Shown in pieces: positions 58,489 through 64,000 of a DNA stretch of 64,000 nucleotides. The position numbers and the translations under genes are program-made. Origin of the DNA: Cohnella thailandensis (lineage in GTDB: Bacteria; Bacillota; Bacilli; Paenibacillales; Paenibacillaceae); NCBI RefSeq assembly GCF_014212135.1, contig NZ_JACJVQ010000023.1, positions 30,478 to 94,477 on the forward strand, in the 5' to 3' direction. Each line of letters opens with the position of its first letter. The first letter of the stretch is position 1. The notes below the pieces were generated by a model. It was not told the origin of the DNA and searched no databases. It saw only the letters and a list, made by a program, of their open reading frames with translations.

Positions 58489-61080
58489 ATGAGTTCTTTG
58501 GTTCTCGACTTCAACGAAATGAACGACGCGCAGCTTTCTCTCGTTGGCGGAAAAGGGCTTCATCTAGGGAAATTATCGAAGATGGAAGGTGTACAGGTAC
58601 CCGAAGGTTTCTGCGTGACTACGGAAGGATATCGCAAAGCCATCGAACGAATCGAATCGTATCCTGCTTTGTTGGATCGGCTGGATGCGCTGAAAGCAGA
58701 AGATCGGGAGCAAATCGGCGAAGTCAGCCGGATGCTTCGACAGCTCCTTAGGGAGGCGGAAGTCCCTTCCGAAGTTGTGCAAGCCGTAGCCCGTTATCTC
58801 TCCAGGCTCGGCGAAGATCAGGCTTATGCCGTGCGCTCCAGCGCGACTGCCGAAGATTTGCCGTTCGCCTCTTTTGCCGGTCAGCAGGACACTTATCTAA
58901 ACGTCATCGGCCAAGAAGCGATCCTGCGGCATATCCGTCATTGTTGGGCTTCTCTGTTCACGGATCGCGCGGTCATCTACCGGATGCAAAACGGGATCGA
59001 CCACCGTCACGTTTATTTATCCGTCGTCGTACAAAGGATGGTTTTCCCGCAGGCTTCGGGAATTTTATTTACCGCCGATCCGATGACCGGAAACCGAAAG
59101 CTGCTGTCCATCGACGCCAGCTACGGACTTGGGGAAGCGCTGGTCTCCGGTTTGGTATCTGCCGATCATTATCAAGTAAGGGAAGGGAAAATCGTCAGCA
59201 AGAGGATTGCAGCCAAGACAGTAGCGATCTATGGACGCAAAGAAGGCGGAACGGAGACGAAGCCGATCGATCCCGAACAGCAACGGACTCAAACGCTAAC
59301 CGAAAAACAGATTTTGAAGCTGGCAAGCATCGGAAGACGGATCGAAGCTTCCTTCGGTTGTCCTCAGGACATCGAATGGTGTTTGGCGAACGATACCTTT
59401 TACATGGTTCAAAGCCGACCCATCACGACGTTATACCCGGTCCCTGAAGAGAAGGATCAGGCCAAACATGCCTACATCTCGGTCGGTCACCAGCAGATGA
59501 TGACCGATCCCATGAGGCCTCTCGGCTTGTCTTTCTACCTATTGACGACTCCAGCCCCCATGCGCACCGCCGGAGGCCGATTGTTCGTCGATGTCGCGCC
59601 TCGCCTGGCTTCGCCCGCCGGCAGAGAGATGCTGCTGAATACGATAGGCAATTCCGAGCCGCTCATCAAAGACGCTCTTGCGACTCTGATCGAGAGAGAC
59701 TTTATTGAGTTGTTGCCCGATGATCCTAATGCGCAGGGACCTCGTCCAAGTCATCCAGCCCTTATCGAATCGGATCCGGCTATCGTTGCAGAATTGATTA
59801 AGCGAAGCCAAGCCTCGATCGAAGAGTTAAAGCAGAACATCCAATCGAAATCGGGTACCGAGCTGTTCGAATTCATTCTGGAGGATCTCCAAGAGCTGAA
59901 GCGGATTTTGTTCAATCCTCAAAGCTCGAGCGTGATCATGGCCGCCATGAATGCTCACGCGTGGATCAACGAGAACATGAACAAGTGGTTAGGCGAGAAA
60001 AACGCGGCCGATACGCTCTCCCAATCCGTTCAGGGCAACATTACTTCGGAGATGGGGCTGGCGCTATTGGACGTAGCGGACGCCATTCGTCCTTATCCGG
60101 AAGTCGTCGATTATTTGCAGCAGGTTCATGAGGATAACTTCTTGGAGGAACTGGTCAAGTTCGACGGAGGACAGGAAGCACGGGACGCAATCGATGATTA
60201 TCTCCGCAAATACGGAATGCGTTGCGCCGGAGAGATCGATCTGACGAGAACCCGTTGGAGCGAGAAACCAACGATTCTGGTCCCCATGATCCTTAGCCAT
60301 ATTCGCAACATCGAGCCGCACGCGGGCGCAAAGAAATTCGAGCAGGGGAGACGGGAAGCTTCGGCCAAAGAAAAAGAGCTGCTGGAACGACTGAAGCAAC
60401 TGCCGGATGGCGAACGGAAAGCCGAAGAAACGAAACGAAGAATCGACGTCATCCGGAACTATAGCGGATATCGGGAATATCCCAAATACGCCATGGTGAA
60501 TCGGTATTTTGTTTATAAGCAGGCTTTGCTGCAGGAAGCGGAACGGCTCGCGCATGCGGGCGTTGTCCTCGACAAGGAGGATATCTTCTATCTTACCTTC
60601 GAGGAACTTCGCGAAGTCGTCAGCACGAATAAGCTGGATAACCGGATTATTAGCAAGCGCAAAGACGACTACAAATGGTACGCAAAGCTAACTCCGCCGC
60701 GCGTGATCACGTCAGATGGGGAAATCATTACAGGCCGGTACAATCGGGAGAACCTCCCATCCGAAGCGATAGCGGGCCTAGCCGTCTCTTCCGGAGTAAT
60801 AGAGGGACGGGCACGAGTCCTAATAAGCATGGAGGATGCCAATCTGGAAGAAGGCGATATTTTAGTCACCGCCTTTACAGACCCCAGCTGGACACCCTTG
60901 TTCGTATCCATCCGAGGCCTTGTCACCGAAGTCGGCGGATTGATGACCCATGGAGCCGTTATCGCGCGCGAATATGGCTTGCCGGCCGTTGTCGGGGTGG
61001 AGAATGCGACCAAGTTGATCAAGGACGGGCAACTAATTCGCGTGAACGGAACGGAAGGGTATGTCGAACTATTAGGATGA
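58489..61080 (+). CDS. rph: Rifampicin phosphotransferase
   Basis: 863 residues, the usual RPH length. Parts in order: PEP-synthase-like ATP-binding domain (residues 1-315, with VGGKGLHLGKLSKMEGVQVP, YAVRSSATAEDLPFASFAGQ and DIEWCLANDTFYMVQSRPIT), a central rifampicin-binding region (about 316-750) and the C-terminal swivelling His domain with catalytic His821 in GGLMTHGAVIAREYG. It inactivates rifamycins by adding the beta-phosphate of ATP. PEP synthases have a PEP-binding domain instead of the central region, so RPH is preferred. AGGAGAGATG precedes the ATG. A terminator follows. Confidence 0.9.
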   Translation: MSSLVLDFNEMNDAQLSLVGGKGLHLGKLSKMEGVQVPEGFCVTTEGYRKAIERIESYPALLDRLDALKAEDREQIGEVSRMLRQLLREAEVPSEVVQAVARYLSRLGEDQAYAVRSSATAEDLPFASFAGQQDTYLNVIGQEAILRHIRHCWASLFTDRAVIYRMQNGIDHRHVYLSVVVQRMVFPQASGILFTADPMTGNRKLLSIDASYGLGEALVSGLVSADHYQVREGKIVSKRIAAKTVAIYGRKEGGTETKPIDPEQQRTQTLTEKQILKLASIGRRIEASFGCPQDIEWCLANDTFYMVQSRPITTLYPVPEEKDQAKHAYISVGHQQMMTDPMRPLGLSFYLLTTPAPMRTAGGRLFVDVAPRLASPAGREMLLNTIGNSEPLIKDALATLIERDFIELLPDDPNAQGPRPSHPALIESDPAIVAELIKRSQASIEELKQNIQSKSGTELFEFILEDLQELKRILFNPQSSSVIMAAMNAHAWINENMNKWLGEKNAADTLSQSVQGNITSEMGLALLDVADAIRPYPEVVDYLQQVHEDNFLEELVKFDGGQEARDAIDDYLRKYGMRCAGEIDLTRTRWSEKPTILVPMILSHIRNIEPHAGAKKFEQGRREASAKEKELLERLKQLPDGERKAEETKRRIDVIRNYSGYREYPKYAMVNRYFVYKQALLQEAERLAHAGVVLDKEDIFYLTFEELREVVSTNKLDNRIISKRKDDYKWYAKLTPPRVITSDGEIITGRYNRENLPSEAIAGLAVSSGVIEGRARVLISMEDANLEEGDILVTAFTDPSWTPLFVSIRGLVTEVGGLMTHGAVIAREYGLPAVVGVENATKLIKDGQLIRVNGTEGYVELLG

Positions 61081-61087
61081 TTAAAGC

Positions 61088-61123
61088 AAGAACCCGGTCA
61101 TGCGTACCGGGTTCTTCTTTTCT
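61088..61123. terminator. Terminator between rph and the convergent small gene
   Basis: An 11-bp perfect stem AAGAACCCGGT with ACCGGGTTCTT, then CTTTTCTTT. It can serve both strands. Confidence 0.9.
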
Positions 61124-61140
61124 TTGGCAAGGAGTTCGAA

Positions 61141-61239
61141 TTACTTTTGCACGTTAGGCCTTCCTTGATCGTTAGGGTCGTTGGATCGTCTCGGGCTATG
61201 CTTGGGGTTGTTTTTATCGGGCTTCGCCTTCGTGCTCAT
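61141..61239 (-). CDS. Small basic Asn/Pro/Lys-rich protein, 32 residues
   Basis: The sequence starts MSTKAKPDKNNPKHSPRRSN and ends RPNVQK; it is hydrophilic, basic and without cysteines. GGAGGTGA lies eight bases before the ATG, one of the best ribosome sites in this window, and a terminator lies behind the stop. It recalls tiny spore-specific proteins such as SspP in style, but I cannot assign a family. The frame is also open upstream to 61506, where it would overlap the LysE gene; the internal ribosome site makes the short form more likely. Confidence 0.55.
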   Translation of the reverse strand: MSTKAKPDKNNPKHSPRRSNDPNDQGRPNVQK

Positions 61240-61398
61240 TTTATCGTTCACCTCCAGCGTTATCCGATGAAAGTATTTCACCGAACCGTTCTCTTTATCA
61301 AAAAATGCTCGTGTATCCAGGCGAATATTAGACTGGTTAGTTGTACGAGCTTCTTCTCCTACATATTTATAAATGTACTCTAGAAGGAGGTTCGTCCG

Positions 61399-62031
61399 AT
61401 GAACGTACTCCTCAGCCATTTTTTTCTCGGCCTTTCCCTTGCCGCGCCGATCGGGCCGATCAATGCAGCCCAGATGGAGAAGGGGATACGGGCCGGTTTT
61501 TGGCATGCCTGGTTGGTCGGACTCGGCGCGATGGCGGCGGATGGAGTATTTATGCTGCTAGTTTATTTCGGCGTCATTCATGTTCTGGATCGACCGTTCG
61601 TTCAAACGTTTTTATGGCTATTCGGTTTTTTTGTGCTTACTTATATAGGATTCGAGACGCTAATGAAAGTAGGCAAGCAAGATTGGGGGAACAGAGGAGG
61701 CGGCGAATCACCGTATAAATCGTTTGCATCCGGCTTCGTCATGTCGATCTCCAACCCGATGTCGATTCTGTTCTGGTTAGGCGTCTACGGGTCGGTGCTT
61801 GCGGACATGATCGCCAAATACGAAGCGCGGGAGGTCGTGCTGTACAGTTCGACGATAATGGCGGGCATTATGCTCTGGGACTTCCTTATGGCGCTTGCCG
61901 CCAGCGCGTTCCGTCGTTTGCTGACGGATCGGCTGCTGGCGTCGATATCGGTTCTATCCGGCCTATCCTTGATCGGGTTCGGGTTGTACTTTGGATTTGA
62001 AGCGTACTGGGTATTGTCCGGAAGAGGATGA
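61399..62031 (+). CDS. LysE/RhtB-family amino acid exporter
   Basis: 210 residues with six membrane segments. The family opening FFLGLSLAAPIGPINAAQME is at residues 8-27, GIRAGFWHAWLVGLGAMAAD follows, and SGFVMSISNPMSILFW near 113 is the second conserved motif. LysE proteins export lysine, homoserine, threonine or related amino acids. AGAAGGAGG precedes the ATG. The last 69 bases overlap the convergent permease gene, an unusually long tail overlap. Confidence 0.92.
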   Translation: MNVLLSHFFLGLSLAAPIGPINAAQMEKGIRAGFWHAWLVGLGAMAADGVFMLLVYFGVIHVLDRPFVQTFLWLFGFFVLTYIGFETLMKVGKQDWGNRGGGESPYKSFASGFVMSISNPMSILFWLGVYGSVLADMIAKYEAREVVLYSSTIMAGIMLWDFLMALAASAFRRLLTDRLLASISVLSGLSLIGFGLYFGFEAYWVLSGRG

Positions 62032-63375
62032 GGAGGCTGCCGGATCGGCAGCGCTCGAATCGGTTCGTTTCCAAAGACGGCGCATCATTAGTGTGACCAA
62101 ACCGATCACGACGATAAAACCGAGGCTGATGAGCAAACCGGGCCGGCTAATGGGATGAAACCATGTTCCGGATACACCCAGCACCACCAAAGCTATTCCT
62201 AAGTATTGTTTAATTCGGCCCCAGCCGTTCTGCTTGAGCAAGCGGCCGGAGGTGAATAGGATGAACAACCAGTTATAGAGAAGCATAAGACCGGCGGCCG
62301 TCGTTACATACTCGTATAAGCTCTTCGGCATCAGCAAGGCAAAGAGAACCGAAGCGCCAAGTCCAACGGTTGTCAGGCCAAGCGCGGCGAGCGGTTTTTT
62401 GGATTTGCCGTAGCTGCGACTGAAGATCGGAGGAGCGTCACGATCGCTTGCCAACGTGACGAGTATCTTGGTTACCGCAAAGATAGAAGCCGTCATCGTC
62501 GAGAAGCCGGCAATGATCTGAACGCCGATAAAAACATGAGGCACGAATGCCAATCCATAGTCGGCTAGCGAGACGATAAAGGGGCTTTTCTCCGCGCGGA
62601 ACGATTGCCATGGCTGGAGAACGAGCGCAAGTCCGAGGGAAGTCACATATATCGCCCCAAGCAGGAGCAGCATGATCGTGCCCGCCTTCGGAGCGCTCTC
62701 CGGCTTCTCGAGCCTCATGGCCATAAGCCCCATGACTTCTAAACCTCCGTAACCGTACAAGGCGAAAATAAGGGAAGACCATAAACCCTTTAGTCCTGCG
62801 GGCATCCATTGCTTCGGCAGGGCGGCACCTTGGCCTTGGGAACGGAATACTCCGAACAGGGCTAGAAGCGCCAATACGATGAAGAGAACGATGGCTGCCA
62901 CCTTCACGACCGCGAAGACGTTCTCCCAACGTTCGAAGCTGCGCGTACCCAAGATGACGATCAGAAGTCCGAGCAAACCGAATCCCGTTGCGAAGCACCA
63001 CATGGGGACACGAGGGAACCAGAAGCGGGAAAACAGCGAAAGCGCGGTCAATTGGCTTCCGACGATAAGGAGTTCGGACGACCAATAGACCCAGCCGCAG
63101 CTGAAGCCCGCCCAGCGCCCGTACGCTTTCTTGGCATAAGAACGAAAGGAACCCTCCAGGGGGTCTGAAGCCGTCATGCGGGCCAGCTTGTCGAATACGA
63201 TATACGCGGTTGCGCCGGCGGCGACATAGGCCAAGAGAACGGCCGGACCGGCGATTTCGATGGCAAGGTGGGAACCGAGGAAGAAGCCGGTACCGATCGT
63301 ACAAGCCACTCCTAATAACGATAATTGCCACCATCTCAGTTTTTGGTCCGAGGACGTTTGCGAACTACGAGCCAT
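61963..63375 (-). CDS. APC-family amino acid permease
   Basis: 470 residues with twelve predicted membrane segments. It begins LRWWQLSLLGVACTIGTGFF (the GxGxG-like binding motif of APC carriers), and GYGGLEVMGLMAMRLEKPES near 222 is the conserved segment 6 region. The soluble tail of about 35 residues (Ser/Ala-rich, then QYPVRFKSKVQPEPDQG) is encoded opposite the end of the LysE exporter gene. Amino acid uptake is the likely role. The ATG at 63375 is preceded by weak AACAC sequence with no strong ribosome site. Confidence 0.9.
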   Translation of the reverse strand: MARSSQTSSDQKLRWWQLSLLGVACTIGTGFFLGSHLAIEIAGPAVLLAYVAAGATAYIVFDKLARMTASDPLEGSFRSYAKKAYGRWAGFSCGWVYWSSELLIVGSQLTALSLFSRFWFPRVPMWCFATGFGLLGLLIVILGTRSFERWENVFAVVKVAAIVLFIVLALLALFGVFRSQGQGAALPKQWMPAGLKGLWSSLIFALYGYGGLEVMGLMAMRLEKPESAPKAGTIMLLLLGAIYVTSLGLALVLQPWQSFRAEKSPFIVSLADYGLAFVPHVFIGVQIIAGFSTMTASIFAVTKILVTLASDRDAPPIFSRSYGKSKKPLAALGLTTVGLGASVLFALLMPKSLYEYVTTAAGLMLLYNWLFILFTSGRLLKQNGWGRIKQYLGIALVVLGVSGTWFHPISRPGLLISLGFIVVIGLVTLMMRRLWKRTDSSAADPAASSSSSGQYPVRFKSKVQPEPDQG

Positions 63376-63758
63376 TGGTTAGTTGAACACCCCGATTTTC
63401 CTTGTGTTGGGAGGTTACCCTTGGACGGAAGCTCGCAGTTTTATAGCGAATGCGGCGATCAAGGCAGCTGCTGCCCCTAATGCGGCCAAGATGGAAGATT
63501 TCGCCCTGCCAAACGAACGTCAAGCTTTGGTGAAGATATGATGGCGTGGAGTTCTTGGAATTATTCCGACTAGGGTGGAGTCATTCGGGGAAGTCCGCGA
63601 GAGCCTGGAACGAAATACCGGTTGCTAGAATGGACAATATGCATTATTCTATAACTCCTGCCGGTGATCGAAACGCATCGGATAGGCTCAAAGATAGGAT
63701 CTACTTCAAAGCGAGAAGGCAGATTCAAAGCGAGAAGACAGTTGGGAAAAAGATCCTG
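63376..63758. other. Region without a confident gene
   Basis: About 380 bases between the permease gene and the rRNA promoter. A 19-codon frame from TTG 63421 to 63480 follows GGGAGG at six bases and contains three cysteines, but nothing else supports it. An Ala-rich frame on the minus strand at about 63420-63520 has no start codon. Longer frames look accidental. Confidence 0.4.
63705..63741 (+). repeat. Tandem 18-base repeat upstream of the rRNA promoter
   Basis: TTCAAAGCGAGAAGGCAG at 63705-63722 recurs as TTCAAAGCGAGAAGACAG at 63724-63741, one base different and 19 bases apart. It ends 17 bases before the -35 box, the place of an UP-element or an activator site. Confidence 0.8.
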
Positions 63759-63788
63759 TTGATTGCATAGACGGAAATGTGATATATT
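63759..63788 (+). promoter_or_regulatory. rRNA operon promoter
   Basis: -35 TTGATT (63759-63764), 18-base spacer, -10 TATATT (63783-63788). It precedes a typical rRNA leader. A further promoter may lie upstream near the TATAAC at about 63649. Confidence 0.6.
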
Positions 63789-63794
63789 CTATTT

Positions 63795-63995
63795 CTGTTC
63801 ACGAATCGAGTGAACGTAATTGAAGAAACCTTGTTCCTTGAAAACTGAACATCGAGCGTAATGAAATAAAGTCGAGCAGGAGCTTCGGTTCTTGCGAGAC
63901 AAACCAGCAGTACAGAACGAGCCTTCAAGGTTCTTCAGATGTTGGACATTTTGACTCTCGGGATTTCCTCTGGAAACCATGCCGTCAAAAGTCCT
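63795..63995 (+). other. 16S rRNA leader with boxA-like antitermination site
   Basis: Non-coding. It holds a hairpin GTTCAC-N7-GTGAAC (about 63797-63815), a boxA-like TGTTCCTTGAAAAC (63832-63845) of the kind found before Bacillales 16S genes, and partly complementary blocks (CCTTGAA/TTCAAGG, AACATC/GATGTT) that can form part of the processing stalk. It marks the start of an rrn operon running out of the window. Confidence 0.7.
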
Positions 63996-64000
63996 TTTAT
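63996..64000 (+). rRNA. 16S rRNA, first bases only (predicted)
   Basis: The window ends in GTCCTTTTAT. In Bacillus the mature 16S starts TTTAT just before GGAGAGTTTGATCC, so the last five bases are probably the 5' end of the 16S gene. This is inferred from the leader and cannot be confirmed inside the window. Confidence 0.4.

Noticed and set aside
63421..63480. A 19-residue cysteine-containing peptide from a TTG with GGGAGG upstream
   Set aside because: The support is one ribosome-like site only; frames of this size are expected by chance.
1..64000. CRISPR arrays, insertion sequences, prophage genes, integrases and tRNA genes
   Set aside because: I looked for regularly spaced repeats, transposase or integrase motifs, terminal inverted repeats and cloverleaf sequences and found none that hold up.

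Overview
The window looks like chromosomal DNA of a spore-forming, Gram-positive member of the Paenibacillaceae (Paenibacillus or Cohnella type). Support: a GerA/GerC/GerB-type spore germination operon, strong AAAGGAGG-like ribosome binding sites, frequent TTG and GTG starts, YmaF, DUF2935 and DUF421 proteins, two exported proteins with copper-amine-oxidase N-terminal-like domains, and an rRNA operon leader at the right edge whose last bases resemble the 5' end of Bacillales 16S rRNA. Base composition and codon use look even. I see no phage, insertion sequence, CRISPR array or tRNA gene.

Layout, left half. 1-1.0 kb: the end of a beta-helix protein. 1.1-1.9 kb: an exported DJ-1/PfpI protein. 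1.9-4.9 kb: nirBD (siroheme nitrite reductase) behind a promoter with a well-placed FNR/CRP-type box. 4.9-6.6 kb, minus strand: arylamine N-acetyltransferase and an epimerase-like protein, divergent from a MocR regulator and an AraC regulator (6.8-9.2 kb). 9.3-11.2 kb: an SDR oxidoreductase and an MhqO-like ring-cleaving dioxygenase with an MhqR-like operator. 11.2-14.0 kb: a possible gerA remnant, then a second MocR regulator divergent from an aldo/keto reductase, with repeated half-sites between them. 14.1-18.1 kb: the germination operon. 18.1-20.4 kb, minus strand: a GT-C-like membrane protein and a small membrane protein, divergent from a WYL regulator. 21.5-29.5 kb: DinB, DUF92, a two-gene ABC exporter, a flavoprotein, an SDR and a soluble MCP-like protein. 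29.6-33.3 kb: an exported protein with a duplicated module and a cytochrome P450, divergent from an XRE regulator.

Layout, right half. 33.4-39.2 kb: DUF421; ArsR plus SRPBCC followed by a short UvrA-like ABC protein; two small membrane proteins; YmaF. 39.4-40.2 kb: DUF2935. 40.5-48.4 kb: one probable operon of TetR, OsmC, an NCS1 permease, HyuA and two HyuB-family proteins. This is the best candidate for an uncharacterised system, because one HyuB has lost the family's signature motifs. 48.5-58.3 kb: mostly single genes, including DUF1835, a decayed gene tail, a CuAO-N protein, nagA, GNAT, YdeI, a protein resembling a class II aminoacyl-tRNA synthetase core, AraC, VOC, a lipoprotein, a Bcr/CflA exporter and a YdaT-like peptide. 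58.5-63.4 kb: rifampicin phosphotransferase, a 32-residue basic protein, a LysE exporter and an amino acid permease. 63.4-64.0 kb: no confident gene, then the rRNA promoter and leader.

All family assignments come from reading motifs by eye. No database search was run.
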